From: Bursaphelenchus xylophilus
Lineage: Eukaryota > Nematoda > Chromadorea > Rhabditida > Aphelenchoididae
DNA: 64,000 nt
Assembly: GCA_904066235.2 (NCBI GenBank)
Contig: CAJFCV020000004.1
Location: 310,001-374,000, forward strand
Reading direction: 5' to 3'
In this document: one piece after another, positions 1 through 12,200 of the stretch
How positions within the stretch are numbered: the stretch's first letter is position 1
Layout: each line of letters opens with the position of its first letter
Notes under the pieces: generated by a model
Told to the model about the DNA's origin: nothing
The model's database searches: none
What the model saw: the letters and a program-made list of their open reading frames with translations, nothing else
Translations under genes and position numbers: made by a program

Positions 1-225
1 AAACGTACCATTTTGCATCCGGGAAGTATTAAAAATGTGGCAAAATGCTTCGCTCGTTAAGTGAAAAAAACTTTGTTTTGAACGGCTCCCTCACAAAAAG
101 AGTGGGCGCGCTTTTGAAATTTGAGTTTTTTTCACTTGAAAAGGGAGGTATTTTGCCACACATTTTGATACTTCCTGGACGGAAAATGGCACGTTTTTTG
201 CCACTGCATCAGGCCCCCCACTGTA
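1..225. mobile_element. Family B palindromic element, truncated by window edge
   Basis: Arms AAACGTACCATTTTGCATCC and its reverse flank a centre with CCCTCACAAAAAGAGTG. It ends CCCCACTGTA, where the final TA probably is the target duplication. In complete copies the arms exceed 100 bp and no protein is encoded. Confidence 0.8.
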
Positions 226-278
226 AATACCTCTCCACAAAAAAAGCACCATGCATACCCTCTAAATGAGCTTTTCAG

Positions 279-3200
279 GCCAACAATTTCAACTTTTGCC
301 AAGTTGTGGTCTGCAATTTGTACCCATTTGATGCCACGATTCAAAAGCCCGATTGCACGTTGTCGGACGCCATTGAAAACATTGATATTGGTGGTGTGAC
401 GTTGTTGAGGGCGGCTGGAAAGAACCATGAGAGAGTGACGGTGCTCACGGATCCCGCCGATTATCCACAGTTCATTGAGGAGGTGAGGGTTTTGGAAGGC
501 GTTTTTCTTGAGTAAAAGGGAGTCGAATGGCTTCAAACTTTTGAATAGACAAAGTAGATGAGTTGTAGATTTGACATAAAAATTTTGAGATCTAAAAAAA
601 TAGATTTAGTCGACTAATATGGTGATATTATACTAAGTATCCCTAGTACAACATCCCCTTTCAATCCTTTTCGATTTTCCTCAAATTTTGCATACAATCT
701 CTACATAAGTCAGTAATAAGTTCTTGAAAATTTCGCTCCACTAAATGCACCTGCAGCGGAGATATGGAACGATATTTTTCCGAGAGAACACACAAAATGA
801 GGAGATTCGGCTAGACAAAGAAACGCTTTTTGACGACAACTTTTTGAATTTTTTATGGAAAAACTGATTTTTTCAAGCAGAAAACTGGGAAAATTTTGCC
901 GATTTGTGTTCAAAAATGCGAATTTTTAGCCAAAATTTGGGCGTAGAAAACTCGAAATCAAAAATTTTTCCCGGCAGTAATTCCCTGACTAACAGGGGAA
1001 GTGCTCCAAGCACGACGCTCAGATTTTCTTTAAATTTTGCACACACGTCGGGTATGGACTAAATATCAATTCCTGAAAGTTTTAGCTCGCGCTTTGCGGG
1101 CGCCGCCGAGATATCGAACGATTTTTGCCGCAGAGAGAGCACTCTAAACGTGGAGAGCGGTCAGAGAGAAAATGGCGCTTTTTGGCCATAACATTGGCAG
1201 TTTCGTGCGGAAAAAATTGATTTTTTGTAGAAACATTATCCTTTACGGTAGAAATAGGCATGAAACCTTTCGTGCCGAAATTCGGCAAAAAGTCCTAAAT
1301 TTTGGCCGACTTTCGATCTAAAAATCTCGGTTGTTTCTGCAAAGCGCGAGCTAGGGTTCTCGCCTATATCTTAGAAAAAATTATTCTATATTTGTGCCAA
1401 GTTTCATCAAAATCTGAGCGTCGCACTTGGGGTACTTCCCCTGTAAATGCGGTCTCTATTTTCATTCCAAAAGTTTGCAATTTCTTTCCGGTTTTGTGCG
1501 TTTATTTCGTGAGGCGACAGTGAGAGTTTTAGGCATGCATGACATTGTTTGCAATTCAATTTTTTTCTTTTTTTATTGTACTGGATATTAGACAAAACGA
1601 AGCGTCTTTTTTTACGTAAACTTTTTTTTTCTTTTTGAAAAATTTTTTTTTCGAATTTTTTTATTTTTTTGTTTTTTTTTCATTTTTTATTTTGCAAAAC
1701 TTTTGCAAGAACCCTTCCAAACGACTTCCAAAATGTTTCAAGTCTGCAGATATTTAGGAACCAAATTTATGATCAAAACAACTGCAATGCCCGAAGCGGC
1801 GTGGACGTGGAATCGGTCCCCTGAGGCGTTATAGTGTTCCGCGTAGAAAAAGGCGCGCCTTTTGATGGGATTTCTCGGCCACCAAAAGTTTAAAACCTCC
1901 GCTGTTGGGGTTGTTACGGCTCTCTTATCTTGTAGACAATCAAAAAAAGGTTTTGTTTTTGGCCTTGTCTAGCTTTGTTTTTTTGATATTTTTTTAAAAA
2001 AATTAAAAATTTTTTATTTTTCAGTTCAAGAAGAACAACGGAAAAGTGTCGCAGGAGACCAGAGAGAAATTGGCGCTAAAAGTAAGTCACTTTTATTCTT
2101 ATTTTTGGACAGAAAAATCCCCGAAAATGGCGTTTTTTGCCGAAAAAATATAAAAAGTCATCAAAAAATGGAGGTGTTAAAAAAAAAAAATAAAAATTTC
2201 TCAAAACCCGATCGACCGATTTCGCTCAAATTTTGCACAAAAATTATATACACTTTACTTAATAATCCCTGAAAATTTCAACTCTGACTTTGCAAGAAGA
2301 GCCGAGATATTCAACGATCAGGTGAGAGAGTATGCGAAATGAGGAGAACGGTCAGAAAAGTTTTTTTGGCTATTACTTTTTGAATTTTCTTCAAAAAAAT
2401 CGGTTTTTTAGTGGAAATATTGCATCCCTTTTCCAAATAAAGGTTGAAAATTTCGAGCTAAAAGCTAAAAAAAATTTTGAAATTTTTTGATTTTTCGACC
2501 AAAAAATTGAAAAATTTTGGTCGATTTAGCCGACTAAAACTCTCAAATATGCTTTCAGAAATTACAGTCTTGTTTTTTTTCTACATTGCAACGAGCTATA
2601 CTCCCAAAAAAATTTTGATATTTTTATATTTTTCGACCAGAAAATTGAAAAATTTTGGTCGATTTAGCCGTCTAAAACTCTGAAATATGCTTTCAAAAAT
2701 CCTAGTAAATCCTACCCTTATTGTTTTCTAAATTTCATCGAATTTTTTCTAAATTATAACCCCGAAAAAGTCATCAAAACGATCTCTGCTCCAAATTTCT
2801 ATAAAAATAACGCAATTCGCGGAAGGGTCAGAGCCCGAAAAAACAATGACAAGTTTGGTTTTGGAAACAAAAAAAATGTATTATATCGGAATGTCATCCG
2901 ATTTTGAAGAGCGTCGAAGTTCTTCAAAATTTGTTTCCGCTTTGACGGGGTGGGCATGTTCGGACAAGTCAAGTTTGACCCCCATGGGTCAAGTTTTTCC
3001 CTCTCGAAATCTGGGCAAGTACTCCAAGTGTGACGCACGGACTTTGATGAAACTTGGCATAAATTTAGAATTATGTTTTCTACGACATATATATATATAT
3101 ATATATCTTACAAGGAAAGTACTTTTATGGGGGCTCCTACTTTTTGACGGGACATATCTCAAAAAATCAGAAAAAATGTGCTGATCAAGGATATATAAAT

Positions 3201-6200
3201 CTTAGCTGCCCATTTTAGGTTTTTAGGGGTGAAAATGCCCAAAAACTGGCTTAATTTCCCTACAAAAGGCGCAGGCATTCGAAACGATAAAAAGCGCAGT
3301 CGGTCTCTTCCTTCGGAAGAGAGTGGTGTGGCCGAGTGGTTAGTGCCGTAGTCTGGGAATCAAGAGGGAACGCCGCACGGGTTCGATTTCCCTTTTGGGC
3401 TGGTTCAACTTTTTTTGATGATGAAGGTTGGAAAAATAAATTTTTGTGCCAAGACTGATTTATAACGTCTTAGAAACTCAATAAACATCATTTTAAGCCA
3501 AAATAAAAATTGTAAACCTGTGAAAAATTAAGCAAAAAGGGGTTCATATAGGACTTTAAGTCAACTTCCGATTGAGTTTTCACCCGTAAAAACCTAAAAT
3601 GGGCAGCTAGGATTTACATATCCTTGATCAGCACATTTTTTCTGATTTTTTGAGATATGTCCCGTCAAAAAGTAGGAGCCCCCATAAAAGTACTTTCCTT
3701 GTTAGAAAAAATTGTTCTAAATTTATGCCAAGTTTCATCAAATCTAAGCGTCGCACTTGGACAACTTCCCTTGTGAGTTTTGAAATTTTCATTCTTTGAA
3801 AACGTCCTAGCCGTGTGCCAAGGAACTCATCAAGACCAAAAGTTCTTTTTATCTTCTTGATGTAATCTTGCAATATTTGCGAGTGATTTTTCTCGAATTT
3901 CGCCACTCTTTTTCATTCCAAAAAGTGCACAGTATGCAAAAACAAAGCAAACTTTTGTTTTCGCGCAGTGCAAGTGCCAAAAATCAGTCCGCCGACTTTC
4001 CGGAAGGACCCGTAGAACTCCGCTTCTAAACGTATTTCCCCTCCAAGAACTTCATTTCTAACCCCATTCAGCGTTGTTTCCAAGTTTTTTAATCTTTGGT
4101 TCTAATCAAAATTTGGCACGGTTCCCTTCAGAGCACTCACTCTGTATTCTCTTCTACTTTTTTTGGGCCGTCGAATTATAAGCGATGAGTGAGCGGATTC
4201 GGCGAAAAAAGGTGGGCAAAACGTTTTGTTCAGAGAACAAATTTTGAGAGTGAAAAATTGAAAAAAATTATTTCGAAAAAGTTGGTCTATTAGACTAGAA
4301 ATTCTTGTCTAGCGTTGTAACGGAGGTGTCAGAGCCTCAGAGACTATAGGTAAGTGGCTGGGATAAAAGTGGAGGATAATGGCCGGTAGATTTGAGAGAT
4401 TTGAGAGGACGGAGAACTTCCGGGGGCTTCTGATATTGATGAGACTTTTTTAATTTTTTGACAACTTGTTTTACTGACAGGGGAAGTCTCCCCAAGTGCG
4501 ACGCTCAGATTTTGACGAAACTTGGCACAAATTTAGAATAATTTTTTTTTAAGATATATGCAAGAATCCCAGCTCGCGCTTTGCAGAACAACCGAGATTT
4601 TTAGTTCAAATGTTGGCGAAAATTTGACACTTTTTGTCGAATTTCGGCACGAAAAGTTGTATGCCTATTTCTACCGTAAAGGGTAATGTTTCCACAAAAA
4701 ATCACACAAGTTACAAAGTTATGGCCAAAAGGCGTTTTTATCTCTGACCGCTCTCCGGGTTTATCGTACTCTCTCGGTGGCAAAGATCGTTCAATATCTC
4801 GGTGGCGTTTGCAAAGCGCGGGCTAAAACTTTCAAAAATTGATATCTAATCTATGCCCGATGTGTGTACAAATTTTAATGAAAATCTGAGCGTCGCACTT
4901 GGGGTGCTTCCCTTGTGAGTAGGCAATTTACAAGGCGCTACACTCAACAATTTTTTTCTGATTTTTTGTAGCTATATATGCAATATCATCATTCTTTCAC
5001 GCATTGTGAAACACCCGAAATGTCGAAACGAAAATTTACGACTTGTATGACAAATGGTTTTTCGGTCGGTTCTAATTTATGGACAAACATTCAGCGGCGC
5101 GTGAATGTGATGCTCACCCTCAAAACTCAATGAAAAATATTCGAAATTGGACTTCAGGAAGTCCGAAAGTCCAGTCTTTGGATGGCGTTGTTACCTGGGA
5201 ACTTTACGGTTCTTTGAACTCGAGTTTCTCGTGGGACGGTCGATCTTTTCGGGGATAAAATTTAAAAAAATCAAAAAAAAATTTGAAAAAATTTAAATTT
5301 TTTCGTCGTATAACATGTCACATGCTATTTTTTTATAAGGAAAAAATTTCCATTTTTTGGGGGACTCTTCGGACTTTCGTGAAAACGAAAAAGGGGCCTC
5401 TTCGGCTTTCTTAGGGGGCCTCTTCGGACTTTTCACGAAAATGAAAAAGGGTCTCTTCGGTTTTTTAGGGGACCTTTTCGTATGGGGGCCTCTTTAGATT
5501 TTTTTGATAATGAAAAATGGGGTCTCTTCGGCTTTTCCGAGGACCTCTTCTTTTGAAAGGGGCTTCTTCGGCAGAGGTTCCTCTTCGTCTAGGGGGCTGC
5601 TTCTTGCAGATGGGCCTCTTCAACAGCACCGCTACCTCAGACGCACCTCGTTTGTCCCAACTTTTCCCATCCGCGAGTGATGTGTACCGCCCTTAATTTT
5701 GTTGTTTATTTGCCGCTTGTCAAATCCGCTCGAAGTTGGGGTTCCGAACCGAACCCAATGAAGAGTGCATCGGGCGGCGAAACCGCATTTTGAGGACCTT
5801 TTAAAACGACTTTTCCCGGCGGTGACAAAAACTCCCCCCAGCCCCGCCGAATGTGGCAAAATTGGGGCCCAAAAAGGGGGAAGAGTTGGGGCGAATGAAG
5901 CCGCGGGCAGAGAACGGTTCCGAACTTATTTTCACGGTTTCACGTGTTTGGAGCCGGGCCTCCCGACGAGATTTCGAAGCCGCGGTGCGCATTGTTCGCT
6001 GAGGAGGGGGGTTGGGCGAGGACAAAGAAGATCGGATTAGAAGCGGGGATTACGGTAGTCTTGGGTGGTGAATGGGATGTAGTTCTGATTTAATGGGGTT
6101 ACTCGCCGGATAACTTGTCTGGACCCCGGTTTTTGGGCGTGTATACATGTTGATTAGTGTCTAGGATTGTGTAGGGACCACAGGGATGAGATTACTTTGA

Positions 6201-9200
6201 TTAGAAAGGAGTAGGGCGGGTTTGTTCAGCGACGTCTTTTGAAGTCAAGATTTGGCCATGTAGTCTACAAAAGTGATGTTTATAGACACCCTGAAGATCT
6301 GTTGGGAGTAAGATGTTAGACATAGGAAATTAGGGTCCCTGAGGGTCCTAAAAATATAACGTTTGTTAATTTTGATTAATTTTTTTCGGGGTTATTAGGA
6401 AAAGAAGATCTGCGTGTCCTTCCGACTGGCCCAGTGTAAGATGTTGGCTAAATACGACCTTTGAGGGAACTTTCAGACTATGCAAACTTCCCAGACATTT
6501 AGAATATTGATTTCTTAGGGATATACCAGATTTTTTACTAGCTGTTTACGAAAAAAATTGCGATTTTTTGGTCAAAAGACTGCCTGGTGACTCTCCCCAT
6601 TTGTTGTGCTCCCTCGGGAAAAGATTGCGTAATATCTCAGCTCCCACTAGAAAGCAAGAGCTAAGATTTTCAACATTTAAGGTACAGTCTATAAAGAGTA
6701 TACAGAGTAAATTTCAAGGCAATCGAACCGACCGGCTTGGTGTTACATCCATTTTATGACGAATAACCGGAGGTTTTTTTCTTCGGGGTTTTTTCTCAAA
6801 AAACTTTTCTTATTACGGTAGAATCGCATAGATACTGTAAAGATTGTATAATACTGTAATGTACAAACCGCCGAGCCGACTATTTTTTTGGACTTTTACT
6901 CGATACTTGTTAGTTTTGTTTTTTTTTTGTCACGAGTTTTTCGCACTTTTCCGCTCTTCATTTCGAATACGTCCACTACTTTTTATGGGCATGAAAATTG
7001 AATGGAAAATGAAGTTTGGTTGAGTTGGCTGCCTAAACGACACTAATCGGGCTTTGGTTCGACAGCAACTGAGGAGATATATCAAATCTACTACAATATA
7101 AAATTTCGGCCAATCTTCGACAAAAACAGGATTTTTTGGAAAATTTACCGGTCGATAATTAAAATCTCCGCTGGCAGCAGGATCAACAAAGAGCTGAGAG
7201 GAATTTGCAACAAATTTTCAACGGAATCTCAACGGATTTTCATCTCATTTCAAGGCTTTTTGAGCAGATATCTGATATTTTGGCCGGTCTGAAAGAAACG
7301 ATTTTTTTGGAAAATTTACCGGTCGATAGTTGGGACTGCCGTTGGCAAAAGGAGAAGTGAGGACCTGAGAGCTATTTGCAACAAATTTTCAACGGAATCT
7401 CAACGGAGTTCCAACGGATTTCAACGTTTTTCGAGCAAGGCCCCTTAGTCATCGTAAAATCCAAATAAAAAGCCTAAAATACGGTTTGTAGCCCGACTTC
7501 TACCACTCGCGACATCTTGAAAATGTCGCGGATATCTTCGATGGCCCGCTTCCGTCGGGCCGTCGCCGAGACCGAGGACGACAACGGCCGAAAAGAGGCG
7601 ATAAAGGAGCTCCAAATGGACCTGATCGACCCGCTGCGGCGGCGCTCGCGGTCCGGCTCACGGCTCTTGGACACGATTCAGACCCAATTGGCGCGACGAA
7701 CGAGTATTTTCACACGGATTGTTATTAACGGGGTAATTCGAGGGGCCGAACTGGAGATGTTGGACTTGATTTTTTGCGAAAAAAATCGAATTTTTTTTAA
7801 AAACTGCTAAAAATTTCAAAATTTTCAAATTTTTCAAATTGAAAAAAAAAATTTTTTTGCAATTCAAGTCCAATATCACCAAATTTGGCCAAAAAATATT
7901 TGTCATGAAACAAAAAAAAGAAAAGAATTTGTTTACCGAACAAATTTTCCTCAAGCCCTTAGGGCATCTTAATCCGATTTTCCCAAAAACTCCTGCAAGT
8001 TTCAATTTCGAATTTTTCGGCCGCCGACGGCCGAAAAAGTTCGGGTGTTCTATAAATAACAGACGTAGAAAATCTGAAGTAATTGACGTAGATCGGGAAT
8101 TCGTCTTGTAATTTGATTTTTTGAGAGAAAAATGGGATTTTTTGAGGGAAAAATCGAAAAAATCAAAAAAATTTTAAAAAATATGAAAAATAAAAAAATT
8201 TTTTTTTGGTTTTAAAAATCAGTGTTAATCATTTTTAAGGCGGAAAAAAAATGATTTTAAAGCAAAAAAAATCAGAAAAACCGAAAAAATCAAAATTTTA
8301 AAATTCAAATTTTTATGCAAATTTTTCCTTCCAGGTATTCGAGCACACGTCCTCATACGACGAGTCGATCAGCGGTTATATGCGACGCCAGTTCGGCGAC
8401 AATGGCGAGCGCTTCATTCCACTCCGCTACGGGACCAACCCACACCAGAAGGGCAACGCCGAACTCTACTCCCTCCAGCAGGACATGCCTATCAAAGGTG
8501 AGGGAAAACCAAGCTTTTTTATGGGGTTTTTAACTATTTTTTAGGTTATTGAAAGGTTTTAGAGGAAAAAAATCAATTTTTTTATATTTTTAAGCATTTT
8601 TATGGGAATTTTAACTGTTTTTTAGGCTTATTGAAGTTTTTAGAGGATAAAAAATCAATTTTTTCTATTATTTTTTTTTTTTGTGAAATTTACCTCACAA
8701 AAATTCATAAAATTCGGGCCAAACTTACAGGGGAAGTACTCCAAGTGCGACGCTCAGATTTCCTTAAAACTTTGCACACACGTCAGGCACCAACTAAATA
8801 TCAATTCCTGAAAGTTTTAGCTCGCGCTTTGCCGGCGCCGCCGAGATATCGAACGATTTTTGCCGCCGAGAGAGCACGCTAAACGTGGAGAGCGGTCAGA
8901 GAGAAAAGCGCTTTTTGGCCATAACTTTGGCAGTTTCGAGCGGAAAAATTTGATTTTTTGTAGAAAAATTATCCTTTACGGTAGAAATCGGTAAGCAACT
9001 TTTTGTGCCGAAATTCGGCAAAAAGTCCAAAATTTTGGCAGACTTTCGATCTAAAAATCTCGGTTGTTTCTGCAAAGCGCGAGCTAGGATTCTCGCATAT
9101 ATCTTAGAAAAAATTGCTCTAAATTTGTGCCAAGTTTCATCAAAATCTGAGCGTCGCACTTGGAGTACTTCCCCTGTTTGATCGGGATTTTCCAAGGCAT

Positions 9201-12200
9201 ATGCGGGATTTTTAGCAATTTTTAATACAAAAAATATCAAAATTTTTTAAAAATTTTTCCGTTCAAAATTGAACTACAGCAAAAAAATTTTTTCTCTCCT
9301 CTCCTTATTTTCCACACTCTCTCAAGGGCTTTTTCAACATTTATTTTTTCCAAAAATACCCAGATTTTTTTAAAATTCTAGGCTTTTTGAATAGCATTTT
9401 TTATCTTTATTTTTATCATTCCCTGCCAATTTTTTCCTCTCTTTTGATTACCGAATTTTCCGCCCGATTTCCCAAAATTGTTTGCCCGAATTTGCGGGCA
9501 AACTTTGGTCAGAAGCGGGGCTTCGTTTTTTGGTAAATCCAATTTGAGCCGGTTCATTAAACTTTGTCCCCATAAAACGTCTGCATTCCCCCCAAATCTC
9601 ATGCCCGCTTTATGCGGCCGTAAAGTTGGCGGACGTCAGAAGCGCGAAAGTGCGCGGGATACGAACCGGATGTACGGATTTTTTGGAAAAAATATGGAAA
9701 AAATTAGAATACAGTAATGATTACATATAAAAATTTGAATGAAAATTCAAATTTTCATTCAAAAATTTCAAAAATCCAAAAATTAAAAAAATTTTTTTTT
9801 GGTGCAAAAAATTGGGTATTATGTTTGTTATAGAGAATACAACATTCTCGAGAAAAAATTATTTTTTCCCGAGCAAAACTGGCGAAGTTATGGGCAAAAT
9901 TTTTTTCTCTGACCTTTTCGCACCTATCCGCAAAGATCGTTGAATATCTCAGCTCTCTCTGCAAAGAGCGAGATAAAATTTTTCATAGTTAATATATAGC
10001 CTATACAGAATGTACATACAAAATTTCAAGTCAATACCACCTTTACCGTTCATGTAATTGCCCTTTAAATCTAACCTTTCAGTGCTAAACGGCGCTCCCG
10101 GATACATCAACATTTTGGATGGGCTGAACGCATGGCAGCTGGTCAGCGAGTTGGCGGTGGCCACGCAGATGCCCTCCGCCGCCTCCTTCAAGCACGTGTC
10201 GCCCGCCGGAGCCGCGGTGGGACTGCCGTTGAGCGACGCCGAAGCGCAAGCATTCTTCGTGGCGGACTTGAACTTGGACTCCAAGAAACCGTCGCTCGCG
10301 GCGGCTTATGCGAGGGCTAGAGGTAAGTTCTTCCGTTCTAATTGGGACTAGGATTCCTCGTTTTATTTTCCAATCTTTCAGTTCGAATACTCTTTGATTT
10401 TCTCTAATTTTTTAAATTTATATTATTTTAACCCATTGATGTCTCTAAAACAAGTTTTTCCTCGATTTTCCCGACTTTAAGTTTGTGTATTTCTAACCCT
10501 TGTGTTGTGTTCAGAGCAGGAATGGATAATGTGTCGGAAAGTGGACCGAAAAATCGCTCAAATTCTGGGTGAGAGCCGGTAAAGTCCACAAAAAAGTCAC
10601 TGCTTTATGCCACATCAAGTTTAGCACCTCAATTTGAGAAAGCAAACTAGTAGCACAATAAACTTACAAGGGAGGGGAATAATAAGATTTCTCTGGTCCT
10701 AATGTAGCTTGTCACCTATTTTGAGGCATTTTACATGTACTCACATCAATAATATCTAGGTAAAAGTTACGGATCATCGTTTTTTGTCGCAAATTTTAAT
10801 CTTATATGTATATGCTGCAATAACCTAGGGTAAAGAAAACTAACGTTAGTAATAGCTAAATTAGAAAGAGTGGCCGTATTGTAAGCCTTCGCCAAGTGTC
10901 CGCCTAGCCTTCGCCGAGCATCATTTTCATTTAGCGGCTTTTCCAAAAAAAAACACTTTTTTCTTAGGCAACCATATATTTTTAGGCCAAAAAACCTCAA
11001 AAAAGCACAAATTTCTTCTGCAATTTTTTTGCGTTTTGGAGAATTAGGCAATGTTTGTAAAGAGTCCAATATTCCGTCAAAAAATCAGCCTTTTCCCAGA
11101 AAACCTCGCAAAGATATGGGGTTTTAACTTTTTGACCTTTTGTTAGAAAAGACCGTTGAATAATTTGTTCGCCTCTGTAAAGCGCGAGATAAAATTTACA
11201 AAAAAATTATTTAGATCACACAAAAAAACATGTGCCAAATTTGAAAAAGATCTGACTTTGATGCGTCGAGCATATTTCATTTCGAAAAAAGTGCTTGAAA
11301 GAATTCGTTAGTACGCTCACCTCACGGCTTTTGTCTTTTTTTATCGTTCTAGTTCAGCAGAGTCTCTGTACAACGTATTCTGCGTATAAATCAAAGTTTT
11401 AGCAGCTTCAAGGGTCAATTAAAGGCTAAAATGAGCCATCGTGATCGTACGATGCATCGTACAACGAAGCCCCTTTGTAACGAAAAAATTTTGTGGTCCC
11501 TTCGCGATTCGTTGTACAGAGGTTTACTGTATGTGGTTCTTGTCGATTTTCCGTGTTGTCCATGATCTACCGGCTTTACTGGTCGATGTAATACTGTTTT
11601 TCTGACTGTCGCTTAGTTTTTGACTTTGCTTTTCCGTAACCAATCACTTGAGTTGCTCTAAACCCCCGTTTTCATCGCGAATCCCGCTTCAGGAGCCGAT
11701 CGTATGTCCTCCTTCGGCGACTTCGTCGCGCTCTCGGACAAGTGCGACGAACTGACCGCGAAGATCATCAGTCGCGAGGTGTCGGACGGCGTGATCGCCC
11801 CCGACTTTGACGAGGCCGCGCTGGACTTGTTGGCCAAGAAGAAGACGGGAAATTACACAATCCTGAAGATTGACCCCAGGTATTTGCCGGGCGAGGACGA
11901 AATCCGCACAGTTTTTGGCTTGAAGTTGAAGCAGAAGAGGAATGCGGCGCTCATTGCACCGGAGACCTTCACCAACATCGTGTCGGAGAACAAAGAGGTG
12001 AGTTTTATCGTTTATCTTGTACAAGGTCGAGCGGCTAGACCGGGATGACTTCTTTGGCCAATAAGTTGACAACTTGTGAATCAAAATTTACAAAAATTAA
12101 ATAATTGGAAACCTCAAGGACCCCATTTTTCGGTATATACATTGTGCTGACTGAAAATGCCCTTAGGTCAAGTTTTAGCCGGTTTTTTATTTCTATTTCA

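Noticed and set aside
3321..3416. Functional tRNA-Ser gene
   Set aside because: The A and B boxes are good, but the acceptor and anticodon stems do not pair, so it is listed only as tRNA-derived.
9478..9717. Open frame with [20 protein letters not shown]
   Set aside because: No splice context, no homology recognised, and the opposite strand is equally open; probably chance in a moderately GC-rich intron stretch.
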